Made by a program: the position numbers and the translations under genes
Assembly: GCF_003951315.1 (NCBI RefSeq)
Contig: NZ_QLJH01000011.1
Coordinates: 62,001-126,000 of the forward strand
DNA from: Sphingomonas sp. S-NIH.Pt15_0812
GTDB taxonomy: Bacteria > Pseudomonadota > Alphaproteobacteria > Sphingomonadales > Sphingomonadaceae
Direction: 5' to 3'
DNA length: 64,000 nucleotides
Part shown: piece after piece, positions 23,704 through 33,577 of the stretch
Position numbering within the stretch: position 1 is the stretch's first letter
How the letters are laid out: every line of letters begins with the position of its first letter
The notes under the pieces: model-generated
Told to the model about the DNA's origin: nothing
Seen by the model: the letters and a program-made list of their open reading frames with translations, nothing else
The model's database searches: none

Positions 23704-26700
23704 GCGGGTTCCGGTCGGGTCTGATGGCCGTTTTGGGGCTGATGCGGGCCCTGCGGCCGAGGCGGGCCATAGGGCGTGTCGCCGTCGCCATGATCGTCGT
23801 CCTTGCCCTGGTGACCAGTCGGGCGACCGCGCAGCTTGGCGATACCGTCGCGCACGCCGCGACGGACCAGGACGAAGAACAACGGGATGTAGAAGATCGC
23901 CAGGAAGGTGGCCGACAGCATCCCGCCGATCACCGCCGTACCGATCGCGATGCGGCTGTTGGCGCCCGCACCGGTCGAGATGGCGAGCGGCAGCACGCCG
24001 AAGATGAAGGCGAAGCTGGTCATCAGGATCGGCCGCAGACGGATCTTCGCCGCCTCCAGCGCCGCATCCATCACCCGCTTGCCCTGGCGTTCGGCCTGTT
24101 CGGCGAACTCGATCATCAGGATCGCGTTCTTCGCCGCCAGCCCCATCGTCGTCAGCAGGCCGATCTGGAGATAGACGTCGTTGGTCAGGCCGCGCAGCGT
24201 GACGAAGGCGATCGCGCCGATCAGCCCCAACGGGATGATGAGCAGCACCGCGAACGGAATCGACCAGCTTTCGTACAGCGCCGCCAGGCACAGGAACACA
24301 ACCAGGATCGACAGGCCGTAGAGGATCGGCGCCTGGCCCGAGGAGACATCCTCCTGATAGGACAGGCCGGCCAGCGCCACCGAGGTGCCGGGGATCTGCC
24401 CCGCCAGCCGCCGCATCGTCTCCAACGCCTGGCCCGAACTCTGCCCCGGCGCGGCCGAGCCCTGGAATTCATAGGACTGGATGCCGTTGAAGCGCGACAG
24501 CGACACCGGCGCCTTCTGCCAGTTGGTGGTGGCGAAGGAGGAGAAGGGGACCATCTGCCCCTGCGATCCGCGCACGAACCACTGGTCCAGGTCCGATGGC
24601 TTCGAACGATACGGCGCGTCGCCCTGCACGAACACGCGCTTCACGCGACCCCGGTCGAGGAAGTCGTTGACATATTGGCCGCCCCAGGCCGCCGACAACG
24701 TCGCGTTGACGTTCGCCTGGGTCAGGCCGAAGCTGGACAGCTTCTGCGGATCGACATCGACATGCAGGGTCGGCACGTCGGGCAGTTCGGTCAGGCGGAC
24801 GCCGACCAGCGATGGTTCGGCCGACGCGGCGGCCAGCAGCTTGTCGCGCTGGGCCTCGAACTTCTCGATGCTCATGCCGCTGGTGTTCTGCAACTCGATC
24901 GTGAAGCCGTTGGACTGGCCCAGACCGCGCACCGCCGGCGGCACCAGCGCATAGACCTGCGCGTCGCGCAGGTTGCTGAACGCGCCCGATGCGCGGCCGG
25001 TGATGGCGTCGGCGCTGTTCTCCTTGCCCTCGCGCTCCGCCCAGTTCTTGAGCGCGACGAAGCCCAGGCCGGTGTTCTGCCCGCCGGGCGCGCCGCCGCC
25101 GCCGATGCCGCTGACCGAGAAGGCGGTCGCGATGTTCTTGCCCTCGTTGGTCAGGAAGTATTTCTCGACTTCCTTCTGCACCTCGAAGGTGCGGTTCTGG
25201 GTCGAGCCGGGCGGCAACTGGAACTGGACGATGCCGATGCCCTGGTCCTCGGTCGGCAGGAAGCCGGTCGGCAGGCGCAGGAACAGCAAGGCCAGCACCG
25301 CGACCACGACGACATAGATGCCCAGCCACAGCCATTTGCGCGCGACGATCGCCTTGACCGCGCCGACATAGCGGTCGCTCGCCCGATCGAAGCCGTTGTT
25401 GAAATTGTCGCGCGCGCGTTCGAAGAAATGCGCGACCTTGGGGAAGCGGCGGCCGAGGAAGCTGTCGTCGATCGGATCGCCGCTCTCGTCCTGCTTCTTC
25501 TGCTTGAGCAGCGTCGCGGTGAGCGCGGGCGACAGGATCAAAGCGACCAGCACTGACAGGATCATCGCCGAAACGATGGTCAGCGAGAACTGCCGATAGA
25601 TCACGCCGGTCGACCCGCCGAAGAACGCCATGGGCAGGAACACCGCCGACAGCACCAGCGCGATCGCGATCAGCGCGACGGTGATCTCGTCCATCGACTG
25701 GATCGTCGCCTCGCGCGGCGACATGCCGGGATTTTCCTCCAGCAGGCGCTCGACATTCTCCACCACGACGATCGCGTCGTCGACCAGCAGGCCGATCGCC
25801 AGCACGAGCCCGAACAGGGTCAGCGTGTTGATCGAGAAGCCGGCCAGATAGAAGACCGCGAAGGTGCCGAGCAGCACCACCGGCACCGCGATGGCGGGCA
25901 CCAACGTCGCGCGCCAGCTTTGCAGGAAGACGAACATGACGATGACGACCAGGATGATCGCCTCGATCAGCGTCTTCACCACCTCCTCGATCGACAGCTT
26001 GATGAACTCGGTCGAGTCGTTGACGAAGGTATATTCGTAGCCGGGCGGGAAGGACTTGGCGCTCTCGGCGACCTGCGCCTTGACCAGCTCGGCGGTCTTC
26101 AGCGCGTCGGCGCCGGGGGCGAGCAGCACCGCGATGCCGGCGCCCGGATGCGCGTTGACGCGGCTGAGCGCGGCATAGCTTTCCGCGCCCAGTTCCACCC
26201 AGCCCACATCCTTGATGCGCACGGCCGCGCCGTCATTGGTGGTCTTGAGCAGGATGTTGCGGAACTGCTCGGGCGTCTGGAGCCGCGACTGGGCGGTGAC
26301 GACCGCGTTCAGATACTGGTTGGCGCCCGAAGGCTGGCCGCCCAGTTCGCCCGCCGCGACCTCGGTATTCTGGGTCTGGATCGCCTGGACCACGTCCGAC
26401 GGGATGAGCTGATAGGCGTTGAGCTTGTTGGGATCGAGCCAGATCCGCATCGCATATTGCGAGCCGAAGACATTGGTGTCGCCGACGCCCGGCGTGCGGC
26501 CGAGCGGGTCCTGGAGCGATGAGGTGAGATAGTCCGACACGTCGCGATTGGTCGTACGGTCGGTGGTGTCGTAGACGGCGGCGACCAGCAGGAAATCGGG
26601 GTTCGACTTGCGGACGATCAGGCCCTGCTGCTGCACCTGCTGGGGCAGGCGGGGCAGCGCCTGCTGCACCTGGTTCTGCACCTGGACCTGGGCGATGTCG

Positions 26701-27002
26701 GGGTCGGTGCCCTTGTCGAAGGTCACGGTGATCGTCACCTGGCCACGGCTGGACGAGGCGGACTGGAAATAGAGCAGCCCGTCGATGCCGGTCAGCGTCT
26801 GTTCGACGACCTGGGTGACGCTGTTCTGGATGGTCTGGGCGTTGGCGCCCGGATAGGTGGCGCGGATCGACACCTGGGGCGGGGCGACGTCGGGATATTG
26901 CGCGATCGGCAGGCCGAGGATGCCGCCCACGCCCGCCAGCATCACGATGATCGCGAGCACCCAGGCGAAGATCGGACGGTCGATGAAGATCCGGCTGAGC
27001 AT
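23700..27002 (-). CDS. RND multidrug efflux pump, AcrB/MexB (HAE-1) type (1100 aa)
   Basis: Proton-driven inner-membrane exporter, working as a trimer with the adaptor and outer-membrane factor encoded on each side. The N terminus MLSRIFIDRPIFAWVLAIIV is the standard HAE-1 start. The proton-relay aspartates appear in GLVLAIGLLVDDAIVVVENV (about residues 405-406) and the partner lysine in GLAAKNAILMIEFAEQ. The large periplasmic loops and twelve helices are complete. The C-terminal tail (about 40 residues, HGDGDTPYGPPRPQGPHQPQ...) is a His/Pro/Gln-rich extension not typical of AcrB. Substrates cannot be told. Start overlaps the adaptor stop by one base (TGATG), and the stop overlaps the next start. 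Confidence 0.96.
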   Translation of the reverse strand: MLSRIFIDRPIFAWVLAIIVMLAGVGGILGLPIAQYPDVAPPQVSIRATYPGANAQTIQNSVTQVVEQTLTGIDGLLYFQSASSSRGQVTITVTFDKGTDPDIAQVQVQNQVQQALPRLPQQVQQQGLIVRKSNPDFLLVAAVYDTTDRTTNRDVSDYLTSSLQDPLGRTPGVGDTNVFGSQYAMRIWLDPNKLNAYQLIPSDVVQAIQTQNTEVAAGELGGQPSGANQYLNAVVTAQSRLQTPEQFRNILLKTTNDGAAVRIKDVGWVELGAESYAALSRVNAHPGAGIAVLLAPGADALKTAELVKAQVAESAKSFPPGYEYTFVNDSTEFIKLSIEEVVKTLIEAIILVVIVMFVFLQSWRATLVPAIAVPVVLLGTFAVFYLAGFSINTLTLFGLVLAIGLLVDDAIVVVENVERLLEENPGMSPREATIQSMDEITVALIAIALVLSAVFLPMAFFGGSTGVIYRQFSLTIVSAMILSVLVALILSPALTATLLKQKKQDESGDPIDDSFLGRRFPKVAHFFERARDNFNNGFDRASDRYVGAVKAIVARKWLWLGIYVVVVAVLALLFLRLPTGFLPTEDQGIGIVQFQLPPGSTQNRTFEVQKEVEKYFLTNEGKNIATAFSVSGIGGGGAPGGQNTGLGFVALKNWAEREGKENSADAITGRASGAFSNLRDAQVYALVPPAVRGLGQSNGFTIELQNTSGMSIEKFEAQRDKLLAAASAEPSLVGVRLTELPDVPTLHVDVDPQKLSSFGLTQANVNATLSAAWGGQYVNDFLDRGRVKRVFVQGDAPYRSKPSDLDQWFVRGSQGQMVPFSSFATTNWQKAPVSLSRFNGIQSYEFQGSAAPGQSSGQALETMRRLAGQIPGTSVALAGLSYQEDVSSGQAPILYGLSILVVFLCLAALYESWSIPFAVLLIIPLGLIGAIAFVTLRGLTNDVYLQIGLLTTMGLAAKNAILMIEFAEQAERQGKRVMDAALEAAKIRLRPILMTSFAFIFGVLPLAISTGAGANSRIAIGTAVIGGMLSATFLAIFYIPLFFVLVRRGVRDGIAKLRGRPTGHQGKDDDHGDGDTPYGPPRPQGPHQPQNGHQTRPEPA

Positions 27003-28213
27003 CAGCGGCCCTTCTGCTGGCCGGCACTGCCGCCGCCGCCCTCACCCTGGGGCGGGGCCTGGACGTTCTGCGGCGTGTTGGCGGGGACCGGCTTCACCGT
27101 CTGGCCGGGGCGCAGCTTGCCCAGGCCCTGGACGATGATCTTGTCGCCGTCCGACAGGCCCTTGGTGACGACCCAGTTCGGTCCTTGCGTCCGCTCGGCG
27201 GTGACGGTCTTCTGCGTCGCCTTGTTGTTCGGGCCGACGACGATGACCGTGGCATTGCCCTGCGGATCGCGGCTGACGCCCGCCTGCGGCACCAGGAAGG
27301 CGCGGCGGTCGATCGCCTGGGCGAAGCTGGCGCGGACGAACATGCCCGGCGTCAGCAGCCCCTGCGCATTGGGGAAGCGGGCGCGCAGCGTCGTCGTGCC
27401 GGTGGTCGGATCGACCAGCGCCTCGGCGAACTCGATCGTGCCGGTCTGGCCGTAATCGCTGCCGTCGGGCAGCTTGAGGCGCACCTGTGCACGGGTCGGC
27501 GCGACGCCGCCGCTAGCCAGACTGCGGCGCAGCGACAGGATGTCGCCGGCCGATTGCTGGATGTCGACGAAGATCGGGTCGAGCCGCTGGATCTGCGCCA
27601 GCGGATCGGTCTGGGTCGAGGAGACGAGCGCGCCGACCGTGAACAGCGAGCGGCCGATGCGGCCGCTGATCGGTGCGGGCACGGTGGTGAATTGCAGGTT
27701 GATCCGCGCGGTTTCCAGCGCGGCCTGGTTCTGGGCGACGGCCGCGGCGGCCTGGCGCGCCTGCGCCACGGCATTGGTATAGTCCTGCTTCGAGATCGCC
27801 TCGATCTCGGCGAGCGGCTTGTAGCGCTGGGCCAGGATCGATGCGGCCTCGCGATTGGCTTGGGCGCTTTGCAGATTGGCGGCGGCCTGGTTGGCGGCGG
27901 CGCGATAGAGGCGCGGATCGATCTCGTAGAGCGGCTGGCCGCGCTGGACGATCGATCCTTCCTTGAACAGGCGGCGGCGGATGATGCCGGTCACCTGCGG
28001 GCGCACATCGGAACTCTCGAACGCGGTCGTGCGTCCTGCCAGCTCGGTCACCAATGCGGCATCGGTGGGCTGGACGACGACATAGCCGACCTGGGGCGTT
28101 CCTTGCCCCGGTTGGCCGCCATTCTTTCCCTTGCCCTTCTGCTGCGACTCACTACCGCCCCCGCACGCCGCCAAAGCGATGGCCAGAGCGATGACCGCGA
28201 CGCGAGGCCGCAT
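27002..28213 (-). CDS. RND efflux periplasmic adaptor lipoprotein, AcrA/MexA type (403 aa)
   Basis: Membrane-fusion protein linking pump and outer-membrane factor. The start at 28213 gives a lipoprotein signal (MRPRVAVIALAIALAAC, Cys17). A Gly/Lys/Gln-rich linker follows, then the barrel-sandwich half-motif (VRPQVTGIIRRRLFKEGSIV), a long helical hairpin from about residue 95 to 165, the second lipoyl half (TTVPAPISGRIGRSLFTVGA), a beta-barrel and the membrane-proximal domain. The C terminus is another Gly-rich tail. It is first gene of the operon; no divergent TetR/AcrR regulator lies next to it, and the neighbour on the other strand is rpiA. Confidence 0.94.
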   Translation of the reverse strand: MRPRVAVIALAIALAACGGGSESQQKGKGKNGGQPGQGTPQVGYVVVQPTDAALVTELAGRTTAFESSDVRPQVTGIIRRRLFKEGSIVQRGQPLYEIDPRLYRAAANQAAANLQSAQANREAASILAQRYKPLAEIEAISKQDYTNAVAQARQAAAAVAQNQAALETARINLQFTTVPAPISGRIGRSLFTVGALVSSTQTDPLAQIQRLDPIFVDIQQSAGDILSLRRSLASGGVAPTRAQVRLKLPDGSDYGQTGTIEFAEALVDPTTGTTTLRARFPNAQGLLTPGMFVRASFAQAIDRRAFLVPQAGVSRDPQGNATVIVVGPNNKATQKTVTAERTQGPNWVVTKGLSDGDKIIVQGLGKLRPGQTVKPVPANTPQNVQAPPQGEGGGGSAGQQKGR

Positions 28214-28368
28214 TGCCTGTGACTGCAAAATGTGCGCTTTCGTTCATTGGCCGGAAGGGACTGCCCGGAACGGGCGGGAAACCAACCGACGGTAAAAAGG
28301 TTGCCTTGGCTGTCATATTTTGCGCGGGTCGGGGATACCGATCAAGTCCTGGGAGGTTCTTTGCGACA

Positions 28369-29076
28369 ATGTGTGACAAAGTTTTCCCCGGGCCGTCCCA
28401 GGCCGAGCTGGACAAGCGCGCGGCCGCCGAGGCGGCGGTTCGGGAAGTGCAGCCGGGCATGCTGGTCGGCTTGGGCACCGGGTCGACGGCGGCGGCGGCG
28501 ATCCGGCTGATCGGCGAAAGCGGAGTCGCGATCGAGGCCGTGGCGACGTCGGAGGCGAGCGCGACGCTCGCCCGGTCGGTCGGCATCCGGGTGCGCGACT
28601 TCGCCGAGGTGTCGCGCGTCGACCTGACGATCGACGGGGCCGATGCGATCGATCCGCAGTTCCGGGCGATGAAAGGTGCCGGCGGCGCGATGCTGCGCGA
28701 GAAGGTGGTGGCGGCGGCGAGCGACCGGATGGTGGTGATCGCCGACGCGAGCAAGCGGGTAGACACGATCGGGGTCGCCAAGCTGCCGGTCGAGGTGCTG
28801 CCCTTCGCGAGGAGCTATGTCGAGGCGGCGGTGCGGCCGATGTTCGCCGAGGTCGCGGTGCGCGGCGGGCAGGGCGGGGCCTATCGCACCGACAATGGCA
28901 ATATCGTGATCGACTGCCAAGCGCCGCTGCTCGCCGACTGGGACCGGCTGGCGGCCTGGCTGGGCAGCGTGCCGGGCGTCGCGGGCCACGGCCTGTTCCT
29001 GGGGGAGGTCGACGCCGCCTATATTGCGGATGCCGGCGTCGTTACGCGACTGGAACGGCGACTGGTCACGGGCTAA
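28369..29076 (+). CDS. rpiA: Ribose-5-phosphate isomerase A (235 aa)
   Basis: Interconverts ribose-5-phosphate and ribulose-5-phosphate in the non-oxidative pentose phosphate pathway. RpiA motifs are complete: GLGTGSTAAAAIRLIGE (phosphate-binding), DLTIDGADAIDPQFRAMKGA with the catalytic acidic residues, KGAGGAMLREKVVA and VIADASKRVDTIG. The ATG at 28369 gives the normal RpiA length; the frame is open back to 28213 but that adds non-conserved sequence. A GGGAGG lies 12 bases upstream, a little far. It heads the rpiA-tkt-tal block (86 bases to tkt). Confidence 0.95.
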   Translation: MCDKVFPGPSQAELDKRAAAEAAVREVQPGMLVGLGTGSTAAAAIRLIGESGVAIEAVATSEASATLARSVGIRVRDFAEVSRVDLTIDGADAIDPQFRAMKGAGGAMLREKVVAAASDRMVVIADASKRVDTIGVAKLPVEVLPFARSYVEAAVRPMFAEVAVRGGQGGAYRTDNGNIVIDCQAPLLADWDRLAAWLGSVPGVAGHGLFLGEVDAAYIADAGVVTRLERRLVTG

Positions 29077-29162
29077 CAGCAGCGCTACATCGCAACCCGT
29101 GCGGCGGACGGGCGTTCCGCCAACCGACCGGTTCACCTCAATTGCCAAGCGAGGCCTATTCC

Positions 29163-31277
29163 ATGTCCGATACCCAGACCGCCCCCACCGCGACGGCGGG
29201 AGCGTCGTTGCACGAAGACGGCTCCCCAGAGCGCTTGGCGATCGACACGATCCGCACCCTGTCGATGGATGCGGTGCAGAAGGCCAATAGCGGCCACCCC
29301 GGCACGCCGATGGCGCTGGCGCCGGTCGGCTGGACGATCTGGGCCAAGTATCTGCGCTACGATCCCGCCCATGCCGACTGGCCCAATCGCGACCGCTTCG
29401 TGCTGTCGGTCGGCCATGCGTCGATGCTGCTCTATTCGCTCATCCACCTCGCCGGGATCGAGGAGATCGACGCGGAGGGCAACAAGACCGGCCGTCCGGC
29501 GCTGACGCTGGACGATCTGAAGGGCTTCCGCCAGCTCGCTTCGCGCACGCCGGGCCACCCCGAATATCGCCACACCACCGGTGTCGAGACGACCACGGGG
29601 CCGCTGGGCGCCGGGTGCAGCAACTCGGTCGGCATGGCGATCGCCGAGCGCTGGCTGGCGGCGCGGTACAACAAGGACGGCTACACGCTGTTCGACCATG
29701 ACGTGTACACCGTCTGCGGCGACGGCGACATGATGGAGGGCGTGGCGTCCGAGGCGGCGAGCCTGGCCGGTCACCTCAAGCTGTCGAACCTCTGCTGGAT
29801 CTACGACAGCAACCATATCTCGATCGAGGGCGGCACCGACCTGGCGTTCGACGAGGATGTGGGCCTGCGCTTCCAGGCCTATGGCTGGAACGTCATCCAT
29901 GTCGACGACGCCAATGACATCGCCGCGCTGACCGCCGCGCTCGACTCGTTCCGTCGCACCGGCGACAAGCCGACGCTGATCGTCGTCCATTCGGTGATCG
30001 GCTGGGGCAGTCCCAAGGCGGGCAGCGAGAAGGCGCATGGCGAGCCGCTGGGCGAGGACAACATCCGCGCCACCAAGCGCGCCTATGGCTGGCCCGAGGA
30101 CAAGCAGTTCTACGTGCCGGAGGGCGTGCAGGAGGCGTTCCAGTCGGCGATCTCGGAGCGTGGCAAGCCGCTGCGCGACGCCTGGGTCGAACTGGTCGAG
30201 CAATATCGCGGCGACTATCCGGAACTGGCTGCCGAACTGGATCACATGCTCGCCGACAAGCTGCCCGAGGGCTGGGACGCCGACATTCCGGAATTCCCGG
30301 CCGATGCCAAGGGTCTGGCCAGCCGTGATTCGGGTGGCAAGGTGCTGAATGCGATCGCCAAGCGCGTGCCCTGGCTGCTCGGCGGCTCGGCCGATCTCGC
30401 CCCCTCGACCAAGACGGACATCAAGGGTGCGCCGTCGTTCGAGGCGAACAATTACGGCGGCGCCAACTTCCACTTCGGCGTGCGCGAGCATGGCATGGGC
30501 GGCGTGGTGAACGGCATGGCGCTGTCGCACTTCCGTGCCTACGGCTCCACCTTCCTCGTCTTCCTCGACTATATGCGCGCCCCGGTGCGCCTGTCGGCGA
30601 TCATGGAACTGGGTGCGGTCTGGGTCTTCACGCACGACTCGATCGGCGTGGGCGAGGATGGCCCCACGCACCAGCCGATCGAGCATCTGGCGACGATGCG
30701 CGCCATCCCGGGACTGGACACCATCCGCCCCGGGGATGCGAACGAGGTCTCCTGGGCCTGGCGCGCGGCGCTCGAACATGCCGATCGTCCGACCGCCCTG
30801 GTCCTGTCGCGCCAGGCGCTGCCGACGCTCGACCGCACCCGATACGCCGCTGCGGAGGGCGTGATGAAGGGCGCCTATGTCCTCGACAGCGACGCCGATC
30901 CCGAAGTCATCCTGATCGGCACCGGCAGCGAGCTGTCGATGGTGGTCGAGGCGCACGAGAAGCTGAAGGCGGAGGGCGTGCGCAGCCGCGTCGTCTCGAT
31001 GCCGAGCTGGTATCGCTTCGAGCTGCAGGACGAGGCCTATAAGGAAAGCGTGCTGCCGAACACGGTGGATGCGCGCGTGGCCGTGGAGATGGCCGGTTCG
31101 ATGGGCTGGGACCGCTATGTCGGGCGCAAGGGCCGCACAATCACCATGTCCACCTTCGGTGCTTCGGCGCCGATCACGAAGCTGCAGGACAAGTACGGCT
31201 TCACCGTCGACAATGTCGTCAAAGTGGCCCGCGAGGCGATCGCCAACGCGAACACCCGTGCGGGCGAGGAGAAGTAA
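29163..31277 (+). CDS. tkt: Transketolase (704 aa)
   Basis: TPP-dependent enzyme moving two-carbon units between sugar phosphates. N-terminal landmarks are RTLSMDAVQKANSGHPGTPM and the TPP/Mg site VYTVCGDGDMMEGVASEAAS leading to IYDSNHISIEG. The pyrimidine-domain motif FHFGVREHGMGGVVNGMA and the C-terminal DSIGVGEDGPTHQPIEHL with the substrate-binding histidine are present. The length is slightly above the usual 660 because of a flexible N-terminal leader. The ATG at 29163 is preceded by GCGAGG. tal follows after only two bases, so the two are surely cotranscribed. Confidence 0.97.
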   Translation: MSDTQTAPTATAGASLHEDGSPERLAIDTIRTLSMDAVQKANSGHPGTPMALAPVGWTIWAKYLRYDPAHADWPNRDRFVLSVGHASMLLYSLIHLAGIEEIDAEGNKTGRPALTLDDLKGFRQLASRTPGHPEYRHTTGVETTTGPLGAGCSNSVGMAIAERWLAARYNKDGYTLFDHDVYTVCGDGDMMEGVASEAASLAGHLKLSNLCWIYDSNHISIEGGTDLAFDEDVGLRFQAYGWNVIHVDDANDIAALTAALDSFRRTGDKPTLIVVHSVIGWGSPKAGSEKAHGEPLGEDNIRATKRAYGWPEDKQFYVPEGVQEAFQSAISERGKPLRDAWVELVEQYRGDYPELAAELDHMLADKLPEGWDADIPEFPADAKGLASRDSGGKVLNAIAKRVPWLLGGSADLAPSTKTDIKGAPSFEANNYGGANFHFGVREHGMGGVVNGMALSHFRAYGSTFLVFLDYMRAPVRLSAIMELGAVWVFTHDSIGVGEDGPTHQPIEHLATMRAIPGLDTIRPGDANEVSWAWRAALEHADRPTALVLSRQALPTLDRTRYAAAEGVMKGAYVLDSDADPEVILIGTGSELSMVVEAHEKLKAEGVRSRVVSMPSWYRFELQDEAYKESVLPNTVDARVAVEMAGSMGWDRYVGRKGRTITMSTFGASAPITKLQDKYGFTVDNVVKVAREAIANANTRAGEEK

Positions 31278-31279
31278 TC

Positions 31280-32404
31280 ATGGGCAAGCTCAACGACCTC
31301 AGCGCCGCCGGCACCGCCGTCTGGCTGGATTTCGTCGATCGCAAGTTCCTGGAGGCCGGTGGCCTCAAGGCGCTGGTCGAGGAGGACAGCCTGACCGGCG
31401 TCACCTCCAATCCGTCGATCTTCGAAAAGGCGATGGGGCATGGCGATGCCTATGACGGGACCCTCGCCGCGTTCGACAAGGAGAACCCCGGCGCGGCGAC
31501 GATCGACCGCTACGAGCATCTGGCGATCCAGGACATCAAGGCGGCAGCCGAGACGCTGACGCCCGTCTATGAGCGGTTGGACGCCAAGGACGGCTATGTC
31601 AGCCTGGAGGTGTCGCCCTATATCGCCGATGACACCGACGCGACGATCGCCGAGGCGGACAAGCTCTGGCACGCGGTCGACCGACCGAACCTGATGATCA
31701 AGATCCCCGGCACGCAGGCCGGCGCGCCCGCCATCTCGGCGACGATCGCCAAGGGGATCAACGTCAACGTCACGCTGCTCTTCTCGCAAGCGGACTATCA
31801 GCGCGTCGCCGAGGCCTATGCCACCGGTCTGGAGGAGCGTGTCCGTCAGGGCCAGCCGATCGACCGGATCGCCAGCGTCGCCAGCTTCTTCATCAGCCGC
31901 ATCGACGCCGAGATCGACGGAGCGATCGACAAGCGCGTCGCCGAGGGCGATGCGGAGGCCGAGGCGCTGAAGGCGATCAAGGGCAAGGTGGCGATCGCCA
32001 ACGCGAAGCTGGCCTATGCCTGGTATCGGGACTTCATCGCGTCGGATCGCTGGCAGGCGCTGGCCGCCAAGGGTGCGCAGCCGCAGCGGCTGCTCTGGGC
32101 CTCCACCGGCACCAAGAACCCGGACTATCCTGACACGCTCTATGTCGACGAGCTGATCGGGCCGGAGACGGTCAACACCATGCCGCCCAAGACGATGGAC
32201 GCGTTCCGCGACCGTGGCACGGTGGCCGAGACGCTGACCCAGGATGTCGAGGGCGCGCGCCACGTCATCGCCGAGGTCGAGCGGCTGGGCCTGGATTTGG
32301 ACGGCGTCACCGGCCGGCTGGTCGAGGCGGGCGTCGCGTCGTTCGCGGGCGCCTTCGACGACCTGCTCGGCGCGATCGCCAAGAAGCAGCCGGCGACGGC
32401 CTGA
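31280..32404 (+). CDS. tal: Transaldolase (374 aa)
   Basis: Transfers a three-carbon dihydroxyacetone unit in the pentose phosphate pathway through a lysine Schiff base. Family signs are WLDFVDRKFLEAGGLKALVE with GVTSNPSIFEKAM at the N terminus, NLMIKIPGTQAGAPAI containing the catalytic Lys, and NVNVTLLFSQADYQRVAEAY. The 374-residue length and ASVASFFISRIDAEID place it in the TalB-like long class found in actinobacteria and alphaproteobacteria, not the short TalC class. It begins two bases after the tkt stop and is followed by an intrinsic terminator. Confidence 0.96.
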   Translation: MGKLNDLSAAGTAVWLDFVDRKFLEAGGLKALVEEDSLTGVTSNPSIFEKAMGHGDAYDGTLAAFDKENPGAATIDRYEHLAIQDIKAAAETLTPVYERLDAKDGYVSLEVSPYIADDTDATIAEADKLWHAVDRPNLMIKIPGTQAGAPAISATIAKGINVNVTLLFSQADYQRVAEAYATGLEERVRQGQPIDRIASVASFFISRIDAEIDGAIDKRVAEGDAEAEALKAIKGKVAIANAKLAYAWYRDFIASDRWQALAAKGAQPQRLLWASTGTKNPDYPDTLYVDELIGPETVNTMPPKTMDAFRDRGTVAETLTQDVEGARHVIAEVERLGLDLDGVTGRLVEAGVASFAGAFDDLLGAIAKKQPATA

Positions 32405-32411
32405 TCCACCG

Positions 32412-32444
32412 GAAGGGCGGCCACACGGGCCGCCCTTCTTCTTT
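32412..32444 (+). terminator. Terminator after tal
   Basis: A perfect 11-bp stem GAAGGGCGGCC/GGCCGCCCTTC (32412-32422 with 32428-32438), 5-base loop, followed by TTCTTT. It lies eight bases after the tal stop and separates rpiA-tkt-tal from gnd. Confidence 0.8.
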
Positions 32445-32543
32445 GTCCATCGGACGGATGATGCGCGTCGATCGGTCCGGTCAGCGCAACCATCGGCCCG
32501 CCGCCGGGTTTCATCCCGGCGGACGCGTACGGGATTGAAGTGA

Positions 32544-33527
32544 ATGAAGATCGGAATGATCGGCCTCGGCCGGATGGGCGGCAACATGGCACGCCGGCTG
32601 ATGGCCGGCGGTCATCAGGTCGTCGCCTATGACCGCGATGCGGACGCGGTCGCCAAGCTGACCGCGGACGGTGCCGAGGGCGTCGACTCGCTGGACGCGG
32701 TGCGCGGCAAGCTCGACAGCCCGGCCATCTGGTGGGTGATGCTGCCCGCCGGCGAGATCACCGAGGGCACGATCGCCCAGATCGCCGAAAAGGCCCAGGC
32801 GGGCGATATCATCATCGATGGCGGCAACAGCTTCTACAAGGACGATATCCGCCGCGCGAAGAGCCTGCGCGAAAAGGGCATCGAATATGTCGATGTCGGC
32901 ACCTCGGGCGGCGTCTGGGGCAAGGATCGCGGCTATTGCATGATGATCGGCGCCGAGCCGCGCATCATGGAGCATCTCGACCCGATCTTCGAGACGCTGG
33001 CGCCGGGCGCGGGCACCATCCCCCGCACGCCGGGACGGGTCGCCGAGAAGGTCGATCAGCGCGCCGAGAAGGGCTATATCCATGCCGGGCCGGCGGGCGC
33101 GGGCCATTTCGTCAAGATGATCCACAACGGCATCGAATATGGCCTGATGCAGGCCTATGCCGAGGGCTTCGACATTCTGAAGTCGAAGAACAGCGACAAG
33201 CTGCCCGAGGACGAGCGGTTCGACCTGAACCTGACCGATATCGCCGAGGTCTGGCGGCGCGGCTCGGTCATCTCCTCCTGGCTGCTCGATCTGACCGCGA
33301 TCGCGTTGGCCAAGGACGAGATGCTGGAACAGTTCAGCGGCCATGTCGCCGATTCCGGCGAGGGTCAGTGGACGATCGACGCGGCGATGGAGGAGAAGGT
33401 GCCGGCCAATGTGCTGACCGCCTCGCTCTTCGCGCGCTATCGCAGCCGGGTCGAGCATACGTTCGGCGACCAGGTGCTGTCGGCGATGCGCTTCGGCTTC
33501 GGCGGCCATGTCGAGATCCCGCAATAA
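32544..33527 (+). CDS. gnd: 6-phosphogluconate dehydrogenase, decarboxylating, short form (327 aa)
   Basis: Oxidises 6-phosphogluconate to ribulose-5-phosphate and CO2, feeding the pentose phosphate genes upstream. The N-terminal Rossmann fold starts [39 protein letters not shown] and [19 protein letters not shown] are the family blocks, and the catalytic helix [20 protein letters not shown] carries the Lys/Asn/Glu residues. At 327 residues it belongs to the short GndA/YqeC-like class (often NAD-preferring), not the 470-residue E. coli class; cofactor preference is inferred. Separated from tal by a terminator, so it probably has its own start site. Confidence 0.95.
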   Translation: MKIGMIGLGRMGGNMARRLMAGGHQVVAYDRDADAVAKLTADGAEGVDSLDAVRGKLDSPAIWWVMLPAGEITEGTIAQIAEKAQAGDIIIDGGNSFYKDDIRRAKSLREKGIEYVDVGTSGGVWGKDRGYCMMIGAEPRIMEHLDPIFETLAPGAGTIPRTPGRVAEKVDQRAEKGYIHAGPAGAGHFVKMIHNGIEYGLMQAYAEGFDILKSKNSDKLPEDERFDLNLTDIAEVWRRGSVISSWLLDLTAIALAKDEMLEQFSGHVADSGEGQWTIDAAMEEKVPANVLTASLFARYRSRVEHTFGDQVLSAMRFGFGGHVEIPQ

Positions 33528-33577
33528 GCTCCTGAGTTGAAGACGCGGGCGACCGCCGGAAAAGGAACACAAGGCGC

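Noticed and set aside
22120..24291. Longer version of the outer-membrane factor starting inside the pump gene
   Set aside because: The extension is an alternate frame of the RND gene; the lipoprotein signal at 23703 defines the start.
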